DNA of 64,000 bases, taken from positions 453,204 through 517,203 of the forward strand of contig JAHBZB010000002.1 in the NCBI GenBank assembly GCA_019635635.1, written 5' to 3'. Position numbers and translations under genes: made by a program. The notes under the pieces were generated by a model. That model had not been told where the DNA came from. It searched no databases and saw only the letters and a list, made by a program, of their open reading frames with translations. The stretch is from Xanthobacteraceae bacterium. Its GTDB lineage: Bacteria > Pseudomonadota > Alphaproteobacteria > Rhizobiales > Xanthobacteraceae. Positions 18,858 to 31,419 of the stretch are shown here, piece after piece (position 1 is the first letter of the stretch; every line of letters begins with the position of its first letter).

Positions 18858-20120
18858 ATGTTCGAGCGTGTTGTCCGGGGCATTTTCTCTTCCATCGTCA
18901 AGCAGGGATCGCTGGAAATCGCGGTCGCGGATGGCCCTTATTTCGCCGTCGGCGACGGCACGGGCGATCCGATCCGCATTCGGTTCAAAAGCCGCCTTGC
19001 GCTGGTCCGCTCATTGATTAATCCCGAGCTTCGTTTCGGCGAAGCCTTCATGAACGAGGGCTTTGTAATCGAGCGCGGCGACATCGCGTCGCTCCTCGAC
19101 CTCGTTCTCCGGCAGACCGGCACCCACGCGCCGACGCCGACTGCGTGGCTTTTCGACGCCGCGCGCTACCTCACGCGGCGCTTCGAACAGTTCAATCCGC
19201 GCGGGCGGGCGCGGCAGAACGTGCATCACCACTACGATCTCGACGGGCGGCTTTATTCCTTGTTTCTCGACGCGGACAAGCAATATTCCTGCGCCTATTT
19301 CGAAACGCCGGACCAGTCGCTCGACGACGCGCAGCTCGCCAAGAAGCGCCATCTCGCGGCGAAGCTGATTTACGACAGGCCGGGCTTGTCCACGCTCGAC
19401 ATCGGCTGCGGCTGGGGCGGGCTCGGGCTTTATCTAGCGGAAATGGCGGGCGCCAAGGTCACCGGCGTGACGCTCTCCGACGAACAATTCGCGGTTGCGA
19501 ACCAGCGCGCCGCCGAGAAGCATCTCGAAAAACAGGTCGAGTTCCGGCTACAGGACTACCGCGACGTACCGGAAACCTTCGACCGTATCGTTTCGGTCGG
19601 CATGTTCGAGCATGTCGGCGTCGATCACTACAACAGGTTCTTCAAGAAGGTCGCCTCGCTCCTGAAGCCTGACGGCGTCGCCGTGCTGCATTCCATCGGC
19701 CGTTCCGACCGGCCGACTGCGACCAGCGCCTGGATCGCGAAATACATCTTCCCCGGCGGCTATATCCCTTCGCTTTCCGAGGTCATCCCGGCGGTCGAGC
19801 GCGCGCACCTGATCGTCACCGACATCGAAATCCTGCGGCTGCATTATGCCGAGACGCTCAAAGCCTGGCGCGAGCGTTTCCTCGCACATAGGGAAGAAGT
19901 GCTGGCGCTTTACGACGAACGCTTCTGCAAGATGTGGGAGTTCTATCTTGCGGCTTCGGAAATGGCGTTCCGCCACCGGCATTTGATGGTGTTCCATATC
20001 CAGATGGCGCAACGGCAGGATGCCGTGCCGCTTACGCGGGGCTATATCGACGACGCCGAAAAGCGGCTCCGGGTGATCGAACGCAATGTCAAGCGGCCGC
20101 TCAGGTTGGCGGGAGAATAA
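18858..20120 (+). CDS. cfa: Cyclopropane-fatty-acyl-phospholipid synthase family methyltransferase
   Basis: Transfers a methylene from SAM to cis double bonds of phospholipid acyl chains, a membrane adaptation to stress and stationary phase. The protein (420 aa) has the long N-terminal lipid-facing domain, the SAM-binding motif LDIGCGWGGLGLYLAE, and the conserved GMFEHVGVDHYNRFF and SLLKPDGVAVLHSIG. The C-terminal half also fits (KMWEFYLAASEMAFRHR). Length and motifs match the family. The gene stands alone between the rplI terminator and dnaB. Confidence 0.92.
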   Translation: MFERVVRGIFSSIVKQGSLEIAVADGPYFAVGDGTGDPIRIRFKSRLALVRSLINPELRFGEAFMNEGFVIERGDIASLLDLVLRQTGTHAPTPTAWLFDAARYLTRRFEQFNPRGRARQNVHHHYDLDGRLYSLFLDADKQYSCAYFETPDQSLDDAQLAKKRHLAAKLIYDRPGLSTLDIGCGWGGLGLYLAEMAGAKVTGVTLSDEQFAVANQRAAEKHLEKQVEFRLQDYRDVPETFDRIVSVGMFEHVGVDHYNRFFKKVASLLKPDGVAVLHSIGRSDRPTATSAWIAKYIFPGGYIPSLSEVIPAVERAHLIVTDIEILRLHYAETLKAWRERFLAHREEVLALYDERFCKMWEFYLAASEMAFRHRHLMVFHIQMAQRQDAVPLTRGYIDDAEKRLRVIERNVKRPLRLAGE

Positions 20121-20309
20121 ATCCCGCGCACCCCGCAGCCAAATTTTGCCGTCAAGAGTCCTTAGCTTTTTCCGGCGAATCAATTTCTTCTTGTGAATAT
20201 CTGTGAGTCACGGATTCGCGCTTGCGACAGCGCGCGCGCGTGCTAATCCAATTACTCTTACGTGTCGCGTTTTGACGGCCCGAAGACCCAAACAGAAAAA
20301 CGCGAGACG

Positions 20310-21806
<1,497 letters not shown>

Positions 21807-21894
21807 TTTCCAACTTTCAAAATTCCGTCATGACCGGGCCGCGGCCGTCACCAGACTGGCGACAATTTCTCCGCCGTTCGTTAAGTTCCGCGCC

Positions 21895-23016
21895 ATGTCC
21901 GACTCTCTCTCCCCCGAAGCGACAGGATTGCTGACCGTCAATCTCGCGGCACTGGTCGCGAACTGGCAGTCGCTCGCGAAGCGCGCGGGCAGCGCGCAAT
22001 GCGCGGCCGTCGTCAAAGCCGACGCCTATGGCATCGGGTTAGAACAGGCGGCACAAGCGCTCGCGAAAGCCGGATGCGACACCTTCTTTGTCGCGACCTT
22101 CGACGAGGCGCTTAGGCTCCGCACCATCCTGCCCACGGTCACGATTTATCTCCTGAACGGGCTGAACCCCGGCACCGCGGAAGTCGTCTGCGGCATCGAT
22201 GTCAGGCCCGTACTCGGCTCCATGGCCGAATTCGACGAATGGGAGGCGCACGCCGACGAGACCGGCGAAGAAGCGCCGGCCGCCCTTCACATCGACACCG
22301 GCATGAACCGCCACGGATTTTCGCTTGCCGAAGCAGAAAGCATCGCGCCGCGCCTCGTCAGCGACGAGATCACGTTCACGCCGACGCTGGTGATGAGCCA
22401 CCTCGCCTGCGCCGACGATCCCGAGCATGCGCTGAACCGCCAGCAGATCGACGCATTCTCGGCGATCATCAAGAAATTCCCCGGCATCCCGGCGTCGCTG
22501 TGCAATTCCGCGGGACTGCTCGCCTTCCCCGACGCGCATTTCGATCTGGTGCGCCCCGGCATTTCGCTTTACGGCGGGCGCGCGCTGAACACGGGCGAAA
22601 ACCCGATGCAGCCGGTCGTGAAGCTGCAAGCACGGGTCGTTACCCTGCGCGAAGCCAAAGCCGGCACCACGGTCGGCTATGGCGCGCGGCTGAAGCTCAT
22701 GCGCGACTCCCGGCTTGCGATCATCTCCGCGGGCTATGCCGACGGCATTTTCCGCGCTGCCGGTTCTTCCGACAACAAGAAGGGCGCGGAAGCGATCGTC
22801 GCGGGTGTCCGCTGCAACATCGCGGGCCGCATCTCGATGGACCTCGCGGCAATCGACGTCACCGACGTGCCGGTGGACAAGGTGAAGCGCGGCGACCTCG
22901 TGACCTTGCTCGGCGACGGAATTTCAGCCGACGATCTCGCCGGTCACGCGCGGACCATCGGGTACGAAGTGCTGACCTCGCTGGGGCGGCGCTGGAAACG
23001 AATTTACACCGAATAA
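21895..23016 (+). CDS. alr: Alanine racemase
   Basis: PLP enzyme making D-alanine for peptidoglycan. The PLP lysine is Lys41 in VVKADAYGIG; the second-subunit tyrosine region (TVGYGARLK), SAGYADGIFR and the C-terminal GRISMDLAAIDVTD are present. The protein is 373 aa with a start at 21895, as the upstream open frame gives non-homologous residues. An alr gene just downstream of dnaB is common in Proteobacteria. Confidence 0.95.
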   Translation: MSDSLSPEATGLLTVNLAALVANWQSLAKRAGSAQCAAVVKADAYGIGLEQAAQALAKAGCDTFFVATFDEALRLRTILPTVTIYLLNGLNPGTAEVVCGIDVRPVLGSMAEFDEWEAHADETGEEAPAALHIDTGMNRHGFSLAEAESIAPRLVSDEITFTPTLVMSHLACADDPEHALNRQQIDAFSAIIKKFPGIPASLCNSAGLLAFPDAHFDLVRPGISLYGGRALNTGENPMQPVVKLQARVVTLREAKAGTTVGYGARLKLMRDSRLAIISAGYADGIFRAAGSSDNKKGAEAIVAGVRCNIAGRISMDLAAIDVTDVPVDKVKRGDLVTLLGDGISADDLAGHARTIGYEVLTSLGRRWKRIYTE

Positions 23017-23039
23017 CTTTTCAAATTTTGGGGGCGACC

Positions 23040-23630
23040 ATGAAAGCCGACGAAGCAGGCGAACTGATGGACGGCGAGAAGTCCGACGACAAGTTCAAGA
23101 CACGCACCGCGATCTTCATCGCGGTGCTGGCGATGCTGCTCGCGATCACCGGCCTCGGTGGCCAGAACGCGGCGAAGGAAGCGACCAACAACAACATCTT
23201 CGCATCGAACCTCTATGCGTTCTATCAGGCGAAGAACATCCGGCAGACGAGCTTCGCGCTTGCCGCCGACGCACTAGAACTTTCGCTCGGCACGGCCGCG
23301 CCGGAAGCGAAAGCCGAAATCCAGAAAAAGATCGACGCCTACCGCAAGAATGTCGCACGCTACGAATCCGAGCCCGAGACGCAGGAAGGCAAGAAGGAAT
23401 TGCTGGCGCGCGCAAAAGTAATGGAACAGGCGCGCGACCACGCGCTGAAGCAGGACCCCTATTTCGATTACGCGGAAGTGCTTCTGCAAATCGCGATCGT
23501 GCTGGCTTCGGTCGCGATCGTCTCGGGTATCTCGTGGCTCGTGTTCGGCAGCGCGCTCCTCGGCGTCCTGGGCACGCTCCTGATGATCAACGGCTTTACG
23601 TTGCTCGTCGCGATACCGGGGATGGGGTGA
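23040..23630 (+). CDS. DUF4337 membrane protein
   Basis: A 196-residue protein with one N-terminal helix (TAIFIAVLAMLLAITGLG), a soluble helical middle with the NAAKEATNNNIFASNLYAFY signature, and two C-terminal helices (LLQIAIVLASVAIVSG and ALLGVLGTLLMINGFTLLV). This matches the DUF4337 family, whose function is unknown. The start follows a GGGGGCGACC ribosome-binding region 23 bp after alr, so it is probably co-transcribed with alr. A hairpin follows the gene. Confidence 0.75.
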   Translation: MKADEAGELMDGEKSDDKFKTRTAIFIAVLAMLLAITGLGGQNAAKEATNNNIFASNLYAFYQAKNIRQTSFALAADALELSLGTAAPEAKAEIQKKIDAYRKNVARYESEPETQEGKKELLARAKVMEQARDHALKQDPYFDYAEVLLQIAIVLASVAIVSGISWLVFGSALLGVLGTLLMINGFTLLVAIPGMG

Positions 23631-23636
23631 AGTAGC

Positions 23637-23666
23637 GCGTCGCCCCTGCGAATGTAGGGACGACGC
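23637..23666 (+). repeat. Hairpin after the DUF4337 gene
   Basis: Arms GCGTCG and CGACGC with an inner CCCT/AGGG stem and an 8-nt loop, and no T tract. The inner CCCTGCG...AGGG pattern looks like short palindromic repeats common in Bradyrhizobium-like genomes. It may also act as a weak terminator before ycjX. Confidence 0.45.
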
Positions 23667-23731
23667 GTAAAGACTCGCATCCCGCGCCTTCCCTCCCCAT
23701 ATTCCGCCCGGACGACAGCGGAAGGCCGGTA

Positions 23732-25192
23732 ATGGCATTCGACGACATTCTGGAGGAAGCCCGGCTCGCCGGACGGGCGCTTGCGGATTACGGCGGCGGA
23801 CTCATGCGCCCGACGCTGCGGCTCGGCGTTACCGGGCTGTCGCGCTCCGGCAAGACCATCTTCATCACCGCACTCATCCATGCGCTTCTGCACGGCACCC
23901 GCCTCCCCGTATTTGAGGCGCTGACCTCGGGCCGCATCGCGCGCGTGCGCCTCGCGCCGCAGCCCGACGCCGCGATCCCGCGCTTTGAATATGAAAAGCA
24001 CCTGCGCGACCTCGCCGATCTACGCCAATGGCCGGAGTCGACGCGCGCGATCTCCGAAATCCGCATCGAAATCGACTACCAGACCAAGCGCGGGCGCGAA
24101 CGCACGCTGACGCTCGACATCGTCGACTATCCCGGCGAGTGGCTCCTCGACCTGCTGCTCCTCGACAAGACCTACGAAGAATGGTCGGCGGAAGCGATCG
24201 CGCTCTCGCGCGAAGGTCCGCGCGCAGCACTCGCCGCCCAGTGGCACATCCATCTGAACTCGCTCGACCCGAAAGCGAAGGCCGACGAACAGCATGCGAT
24301 CAACGCGTCCAAACTCTTCACCGAATATCTGATCGCCTGCCGCGACGAGCGCTTCGCGATGAACCTGCTTCCGCCCGGCCGCTTCCTGATGCCGGGCGAT
24401 CTTGCGGGCTCGCCCGCCGTCACCTTCGCGCCGCTCGATTTGCCGCGCGGCGAGACCGCCCCTTCCGGCTCGCTCTGGGAGATGATGGCGTCGCGCTACG
24501 AAGCCTATCGCGCGCGCGTGGTGCGGCCGTTCTTCCGCGAGCATTTCGCGCGGCTGGACCGGCAGATCGTGCTCGCCGATGTGTTGTCCGCGATCAACTC
24601 CGGGCCGGAGGCGCTCTCCGATCTCGAACAGACGCTGAGCGCGATCGCTGCCTGCTTCAACACGGGGCGGCGCACGTTGCTCTCCTCGATCTTCAAGCCG
24701 CGTGCGGACAAAATCCTGTTCGCGGCGACCAAGGCCGATCACCTGCATCACCTGCAACACGACCGGCTGGAAAACATTCTCGCGCGCATGGTGAAGCGCG
24801 CGGCTTCGCGCTCGGAGCTTCTCGGCGCGAAGACAGACGCCATCGCGATTGCCGCCGTGCGCGCGACGCGAGAGGCAGTGGTCACGCGAGGAAGCGAAAA
24901 ACTTCCCGCCATCGTCGGTACGCCGCTTGCGGGCGAGCGCATCGGCGAAGAGATCTTCGACGGCACGCGCGAAACCGCGATCTTCCCCGGCGCACTCCCC
25001 GAGTTCGTCGAAGGCGAAAACATGAGTTGGAAATTCCGTGGACTTGCGGCCGGCTCGCACGACGAGAGCGACTTCCGCTTCCTGAAGTTCCGACCGCCGC
25101 TGGTCGAAGCGCCCGCAGGCGGCGAGCCCGCGCTGCCTCATATTCGCCTCGACCGCGCGTTGCAGTTCCTGATCGGAGACCGCCTCGAATGA
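23732..25192 (+). CDS. ycjX: YcjX-like family ATPase/GTPase (DUF463)
   Basis: A P-loop NTPase of the YcjX family (486 aa): Walker A GLSRSGKTIFITALIHALL near residue 35 and a DxxG-like DIVDYPGEWLLDL. Family members are induced with phage-shock or envelope stress genes in enterobacteria, and the structure suggests a stress-responsive GTPase. Its ATGA overlap with the next gene (ycjF-like) reproduces the widespread ycjX-ycjF pairing. There are no pspABC homologues in the window. Confidence 0.88.
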   Translation: MAFDDILEEARLAGRALADYGGGLMRPTLRLGVTGLSRSGKTIFITALIHALLHGTRLPVFEALTSGRIARVRLAPQPDAAIPRFEYEKHLRDLADLRQWPESTRAISEIRIEIDYQTKRGRERTLTLDIVDYPGEWLLDLLLLDKTYEEWSAEAIALSREGPRAALAAQWHIHLNSLDPKAKADEQHAINASKLFTEYLIACRDERFAMNLLPPGRFLMPGDLAGSPAVTFAPLDLPRGETAPSGSLWEMMASRYEAYRARVVRPFFREHFARLDRQIVLADVLSAINSGPEALSDLEQTLSAIAACFNTGRRTLLSSIFKPRADKILFAATKADHLHHLQHDRLENILARMVKRAASRSELLGAKTDAIAIAAVRATREAVVTRGSEKLPAIVGTPLAGERIGEEIFDGTRETAIFPGALPEFVEGENMSWKFRGLAAGSHDESDFRFLKFRPPLVEAPAGGEPALPHIRLDRALQFLIGDRLE

Positions 25193-26184
25193 CGAGACCT
25201 GAATCGTTCCGGCCGGACGACCCGCGCGTCGCAGTCGCCTCGCCCGACGAGCCGTTGCTGACGCGCGCCGAGTTGCGCGAGATCGAAGCCGCGGAAGCCG
25301 CAAACCTCCCCGCCGTGGTCGAGCCTGCACAGAAGAAAAGCCGCTTCTGGGGCAAGCTCTTTTGGTCGGCGGCGGGCGGCCTCGTTTCGCTTGCACTCGG
25401 TCTCGCGGTCGCCAATCTCGTGCAGTCGCTCTTTTCTTATGCGCCGTGGCTCGGCTGGTTCGCGCTGGCGCTGACTGCACTCGCGGGGCTTGCGCTGTTC
25501 GTGATCGCGATGCGCGAGTTGATCGCGATCTTCCGGCTGGAGAAGATCGAACGCATCCAGAAGCGCGCCGCCCTCGTGCTCGCCTCCGACGACCGCGACG
25601 AAGGCAAGGCAGTCGTCTCCGACATGCTTTCGCTCGCGCGCACCATGCCGCGCCTCGCCAAAGGCCGCGCCGCGATGGAAGGCTATGCCTCCGACATCAT
25701 CGATGGCGCGGATTATGTGCGGCTTGCCGAGCGAGAGCTGCTCGCGCCGCTCGACGCCGAAGCGCGGCAACTGGTTTCCTCCGCCGCCAAGCGCGTTTCG
25801 CTCGTCACCGCGATCTCGCCGCGCGCGGCCGTCGATCTTCTGTTCGTGCTGTTCAACACGCTGTTTCTCATTCGCAAGTTAGCGACGCTTTACGGCGGCC
25901 GCCCCGGCGTGCTCGGCATGTTCCGGCTTGCGCGCCACGTGATCTCGCATCTCGCGCTCACCGGCGGCATGGCGGTCGGCGACAGCATCGTGCAGCAGGT
26001 GTTGGGGCACGGGCTGGCCGCGAAACTTTCCGCGAAACTCGGCGAAGGCGTGCTGAACGGGTTGCTCACCGCGCGGCTCGGCATCGCCGCGATCGAAGTC
26101 ACGCGGCCTCTGCCCTTCGCAGCACTTCCACGCCCGAAGCTTTCGGACCTCGCGGGCAATCTGTTGCCGGCGAAGAAAGACTAA
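25189..26184 (+). CDS. ycjF: YcjF/TIGR01620 family inner-membrane protein
   Basis: A 331-residue protein: an acidic, disordered N-terminus (about 60 aa), two membrane helices (about 55-110: LFWSAAGGLVSLALGLAVA and WFALALTALAGLALFVIAM), and a long C-terminal DUF697-like domain with helices and Gly-rich stretches (SHLALTGGMAVGDSIVQQVL). It is the normal partner of YcjX; together they are proposed to act in envelope stress. The ATG overlaps the ycjX stop, and a bidirectional terminator follows. Confidence 0.87.
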   Translation: MTRPESFRPDDPRVAVASPDEPLLTRAELREIEAAEAANLPAVVEPAQKKSRFWGKLFWSAAGGLVSLALGLAVANLVQSLFSYAPWLGWFALALTALAGLALFVIAMRELIAIFRLEKIERIQKRAALVLASDDRDEGKAVVSDMLSLARTMPRLAKGRAAMEGYASDIIDGADYVRLAERELLAPLDAEARQLVSSAAKRVSLVTAISPRAAVDLLFVLFNTLFLIRKLATLYGGRPGVLGMFRLARHVISHLALTGGMAVGDSIVQQVLGHGLAAKLSAKLGEGVLNGLLTARLGIAAIEVTRPLPFAALPRPKLSDLAGNLLPAKKD

Positions 26185-26186
26185 AA

Positions 26187-26216
26187 AAAATCGCCGCGGT
26201 TTCCCGCGGCGATTTT
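26187..26216. terminator. Bidirectional rho-independent terminator
   Basis: Perfect arms AAAATCGCCGCGG and CCGCGGCGATTTT around a 4-nt loop. On the minus strand the stem is followed by a run of T, so it serves the lectin-like gene at least as well as ycjF. It lies between the two convergent genes. Confidence 0.92.
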
Positions 26217-26234
26217 CGTTCCGTATCTTCGCGC

Positions 26235-26897
26235 TCAATTCTCCGCGAAGCAGTAAAGCAGCCCCGCGCCGCCGGTCGAACGAAGATCGGCCTGCGAGCA
26301 GCCGCCGTCCGTCCCGCGCGAAGGATGCGACGAATTCCACGACAGCGACGGCGGCTCGGTGTTCAGACCCATGCGGTCGTGATGGCCAAGCATCGCCGAG
26401 CCCGTGGTCGAACTCGTCCAGTTCTTGCAGGTTCTATCCTCGGCGCCCGCAAAAGCGGTGCCGTCCGGCTGCGAGCCGGTGAGAATGTCGTGCCGGTTTG
26501 GCTGGTCGCCGCGTCCGTTCACGACCTCGCCGTTCTCGGTCAGCGCGGTCTGCTTGTTGAGATTGTTGTTCGCGCTATGCAGATCGGCGACGTCCTTTGC
26601 GATCGTGACGCCTTTCGCGTTCACCCACGGACCCTTACCGATGCGGTCCTTGGCGTTGACCGCGCCGATCCCTTGCGTGCTCAAATATGCGCGCCAGGTC
26701 TTGGTGCCGGCACCTGCCGTCGCAGCCAGCTTCTGGCAGATCGCGTCGGCGCCATTGAGACCGCCGAGGTCGCCGCCATTACCGGAGCCTGCGCTGGTGA
26801 CGAAGAAACTCATGTTGTTTTGCTGCGCGGGCGCGGCGAAAGAAAATGCGATCAGTGCCGCGGACGAAATCATCAACAATCGAAATCTGGCTGGCAT
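26235..26897 (-). CDS. Secreted lectin-like protein (C-type-lectin-fold family)
   Basis: A secreted protein of 220 aa. A strong ribosome-binding site (GGGAGG) selects the ATG at 26897, which begins a signal peptide (MPARFRLLMISSAALIAFSF, cleavage near APA-Q). The mature chain (MSFFVTSAGSGNGGDLGGL, ADAICQKLA, KTWRAYLST, CKNWTSS, GCSQADLRSTGGAGLLYCFA) looks like bacterial proteins annotated as lectins, with a C-type-lectin or endostatin-like fold and several cysteines for disulfides. The ligand is unknown. It is monocistronic between a terminator and the divergent radA. Confidence 0.7.
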   Translation of the reverse strand: MPARFRLLMISSAALIAFSFAAPAQQNNMSFFVTSAGSGNGGDLGGLNGADAICQKLAATAGAGTKTWRAYLSTQGIGAVNAKDRIGKGPWVNAKGVTIAKDVADLHSANNNLNKQTALTENGEVVNGRGDQPNRHDILTGSQPDGTAFAGAEDRTCKNWTSSTTGSAMLGHHDRMGLNTEPPSLSWNSSHPSRGTDGGCSQADLRSTGGAGLLYCFAEN

Positions 26898-27058
26898 CCA
26901 TTCCTCCCAAAAAAGGGCTTTGCTGCTCTTGGCGGCAGCGGACGGATAGTGTGCCCGCTTTGCGGCTTTCGCCAGCCATCGGCTTTTCCGGCCCGCAAAC
27001 GTGCTAGGCTGTTTTGCAAGCAACCGACTCGAACCTTCCGTTTCCCGACATTCCCGCC

Positions 27059-28465
<1,407 letters not shown>

Positions 28466-28468
28466 AGC

Positions 28469-29050
28469 ATGATGCAGATCACGTTCCTCGACGGCATCTT
28501 CGTCGCCCTCGTGCTCGTCTCCGCGATTCTCGGCTGGCTGCGCGGCCTCACGCGCGAGGCGATCGGCCTCGTCTGCTTCGCGGTCGCGGGGATGATCGTA
28601 TACGCCTATGCGCTGAACGCCGGCGTCGGCCAGTGGTTGCGGCCTTCGTTCCGCTACATGGCGAGCTATGTCTTCCTCGGCGCCGTCATCGTGACTTTTC
28701 TCGTCGCCGCCTGGGTGTCGCATTTCGGCATGGCGCCCTGGATCACAACCGGCGGGCGCATCGGCGGGCTCCTGTTCGGGCTAGTGCGCGGCATCCTGAT
28801 CTTTGCGATCGCGGTCGTGCTGATCGACCTCTTCGTGCGTCTCAAGGACCTGCCGGTCTGGTTCACCGGCGCGAAGTCGCGGGAACTCGCCAACGAGTAC
28901 ATGCGGCTGTTCTGGCCCAAGGAATGGACCGGAATCCGCCTGCTCTCCCACCCCTTCGTCATGATGGGGATTGCCGCGCTCTATTTGAGCGTGGTTACCG
29001 ACCTGATCGCGGCCGTGACGCGGCCATACCGGCTGCGGCTGCGGCGCTAG
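28469..29050 (+). CDS. CvpA family membrane protein (first copy)
   Basis: A 193-residue protein with four predicted membrane helices and the CvpA signature near the N-terminus (GWLRGLTREAIGLV). CvpA proteins are needed for colicin V production, envelope stress or bile tolerance in enterics; the biochemical role is unclear. The gene lies 3 bp after radA. It differs in sequence and length from the second CvpA gene 149 bp downstream, so the pair is an old duplication or two distinct subfamilies rather than a recent tandem copy. Confidence 0.85.
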   Translation: MMQITFLDGIFVALVLVSAILGWLRGLTREAIGLVCFAVAGMIVYAYALNAGVGQWLRPSFRYMASYVFLGAVIVTFLVAAWVSHFGMAPWITTGGRIGGLLFGLVRGILIFAIAVVLIDLFVRLKDLPVWFTGAKSRELANEYMRLFWPKEWTGIRLLSHPFVMMGIAALYLSVVTDLIAAVTRPYRLRLRR

Positions 29051-29199
29051 AACCGTTCGGTCACCATGCGTCCCACAAGGAGGTGCATGGATTGCCGCGG
29101 CGGGTGACGGGAGCCGGATCAGCCGCTATATGCATCCGCGAAACGGCCCTTCCGGGGTGCCCGAATCGTCGTAACTTGCAGGCGGAGCAGCGTTTTTAG

Positions 29200-29907
29200 A
29201 TGACCCCCACCGTGCTGGATTTCGGGTTGCTCGCCGTCATGCTGATTTCGGGCGTGCTCGCGATGGTGCGCGGTTTTATGCGCGAAATCCTCTCCATCGC
29301 CTCCTGGGTCATCGCCGCGATCGTCACGCTCTATGGCTATTCGCGCGTTCTTCCCTATGTAAAGCAGTACGTTCATCAGGATCTGCTGGCGACCGGCATC
29401 GCCGTCGGCGGGCTGTTCCTCCTGACCCTGCTGATCGTGTCGCTGTTCACGGTGAAGATTTCGGACCTCGTGCTCGACAGCCGCATCGGCGCGCTCGACC
29501 GTACGCTCGGCTTTCTGTTCGGGCTGGCGCGCGGGCTCGTGGTGATGGTGGTCGCGTTCCTGTTTTTCACCTGGCTGGTGCCTGCGAAGACGGAGCCGGA
29601 CTGGGTGAAAAACGCGCGCTCGCGGCCGATCCTGCAAAGCACGGGGGATTGGATCAAATCCGTGCTGCCGGACGATCCCGAAAACGCCATCTTGCAGCGC
29701 TTAAGAAAACCGCGCGGCGACGAACAACAGACGCCCGCGCCCGAAACAACGCCGAACCCGGCACCGACGCCACAACCGGGTCGCACCGACCGGGGTAACA
29801 ACCCCTCGCTTGCGAATACCAATACCCCGGACGAGAAGACTTACAAGCGTAACGACCGGGCCGGCTTCAACCAATTGATCGAAAGCACCCGCGCGGCACA
29901 GCAGTGA
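29200..29907 (+). CDS. cvpA: CvpA family membrane protein (second copy, purF-linked)
   Basis: A 235-residue protein with four N-terminal membrane helices (VLDFGLLAVMLISGVLA, SIASWVIAAIVTLYGY and two more), the CvpA motif MVRGFMREILSI and a Pro/Thr-rich cytoplasmic tail (TPAPETTPNPAPTPQPG). It directly precedes purF, the classical cvpA-purF arrangement, so the gene symbol fits this copy best. Read-through into purF is likely. Confidence 0.9.
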   Translation: MTPTVLDFGLLAVMLISGVLAMVRGFMREILSIASWVIAAIVTLYGYSRVLPYVKQYVHQDLLATGIAVGGLFLLTLLIVSLFTVKISDLVLDSRIGALDRTLGFLFGLARGLVVMVVAFLFFTWLVPAKTEPDWVKNARSRPILQSTGDWIKSVLPDDPENAILQRLRKPRGDEQQTPAPETTPNPAPTPQPGRTDRGNNPSLANTNTPDEKTYKRNDRAGFNQLIESTRAAQQ

Positions 29908-29933
29908 CGCGCGATCACCAAAGGGGCTTTGGA

Positions 29934-31412
29934 ATGAGCGTGGCGAACGAGACGGGCCTCCAATTGGATAAACAGGCGATGGGCGACACGCTCCGCGAGG
30001 AATGCGGCGTGTTCGGCATCTTCGGACATCCCGACGCCGCCGCGCTGACCGCGCTCGGCCTGCACGCACTCCAGCATCGCGGACAGGAAGCGGCCGGCAT
30101 CGTCACCTATGACGGCAAGCGCTTCCATTCGGAGCGCCGCCTCGGCCTCGTCGGCGACACCTTCTCCAAACGCCACGTGATCGAGCGCCTCCCCGGCCAT
30201 TCCGCCGTGGGCCATGTGCGCTACTCCACGACCGGCGAAACCATTCTCCGCAACGTACAGCCGCTCTTCGCCGAACTCGACGGGGGCGGCTTTGCCGTTG
30301 CGCATAACGGCAACCTGACGAACGCCCATACGCTCCGCCGCCAGCTCGTGCGCGACGGCGCGATCATGCAATCGACCTCCGACACCGAGGTGATCCTGCA
30401 TCTCCTCGCCCGCTCCAAGCGCGCGCGCTTCGTCGAGCGCTTCGTCGATGCGATCCGCGAGATCGAGGGCGCCTATTCTTTCGTCGGCCTCACCAACAAG
30501 AAGCTCGTCGGCGCGCGCGACCCGCTCGGCATCCGCCCGCTGGTGCTCGGCGAACTCGACGGCGCGCCGATCCTGACCTCGGAGACCTGCGCGCTCGACA
30601 TCATCGGCGCGAAGTTCGTGCGCGACGTTGAAAACGGCGAACTGATCGTAGTCGGCGAAAACGGGCTGGAATCGCATAAGCCGTTTCCGCCGATGACGCC
30701 GCGCCCCTGCATCTTCGAATACATTTATTTCGCACGGCCGGACTCGGTCGTGAGCGGCAAGAGTGTCTATCAGGTGCGCCGCAACCTCGGCACCGAGCTT
30801 GCGCGCGAAGCACCGGCTGTCGCCGACGTCGTGGTGCCGGTGCCGGATTCGGGCGTGCCCGCCGCGATCGGCTTCGCGCAGGCTTCGAACATTCCCTACG
30901 AGCTCGGCATCATCCGCAACCATTATGTCGGCCGTACCTTCATCGAGCCGACGCAGCAGATCCGCGAACTCGGCGTGCGCATGAAGCATTCCGCGAACCG
31001 CGCGGCGGTCTCGGGCAAGCGCATCGTGTTGATCGACGACTCGCTCGTGCGCGGCACGACCTCGGTCAAGATCGTGCGCATGATGCGCGAAGCGGGTGCA
31101 AAGGAAGTCCACTTCCGCATCGCGAGCCCGCCGATCACCCATCCCGACTTTTACGGCATCGACACGCCCGATCGCGACAAGTTACTCGCCGCGACCCACG
31201 ATCTCGAAGGCATGCGCAAATATATCGGCGCCGACAGCCTCGCCTTCCTCTCCATCGACGGGCTTTACCGCGCGATGGGTGCCGGCAAGCGCAACCCCGA
31301 GAAGCCGCAATACACCGATCACTGCTTCACGGGCGATTATCCGACGCCGCTTACCGACAAGAACGGCGAAATCGCACCCCGGCAATTGTCGCTGCTCGCC
31401 GAAGCGAGCTGA
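29934..31412 (+). CDS. purF: Amidophosphoribosyltransferase
   Basis: Commits PRPP to purine synthesis by replacing pyrophosphate with ammonia from glutamine. Start at the ATG at 29934 gives a 492-aa protein with a 23-residue propeptide before the Ntn nucleophile Cys24 (EECGVFGIFG). The glutamine domain (HRGQEAAGI, HNGNLTNA) and the PRTase domain (VLIDDSLVRGTTSVKIV) are intact. A GTG at 29904 overlapping the cvpA stop is an alternative start. guaA and guaB are also in this window but not linked to it. Confidence 0.96.
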   Translation: MSVANETGLQLDKQAMGDTLREECGVFGIFGHPDAAALTALGLHALQHRGQEAAGIVTYDGKRFHSERRLGLVGDTFSKRHVIERLPGHSAVGHVRYSTTGETILRNVQPLFAELDGGGFAVAHNGNLTNAHTLRRQLVRDGAIMQSTSDTEVILHLLARSKRARFVERFVDAIREIEGAYSFVGLTNKKLVGARDPLGIRPLVLGELDGAPILTSETCALDIIGAKFVRDVENGELIVVGENGLESHKPFPPMTPRPCIFEYIYFARPDSVVSGKSVYQVRRNLGTELAREAPAVADVVVPVPDSGVPAAIGFAQASNIPYELGIIRNHYVGRTFIEPTQQIRELGVRMKHSANRAAVSGKRIVLIDDSLVRGTTSVKIVRMMREAGAKEVHFRIASPPITHPDFYGIDTPDRDKLLAATHDLEGMRKYIGADSLAFLSIDGLYRAMGAGKRNPEKPQYTDHCFTGDYPTPLTDKNGEIAPRQLSLLAEAS

Positions 31413-31419
31413 CGATTTG

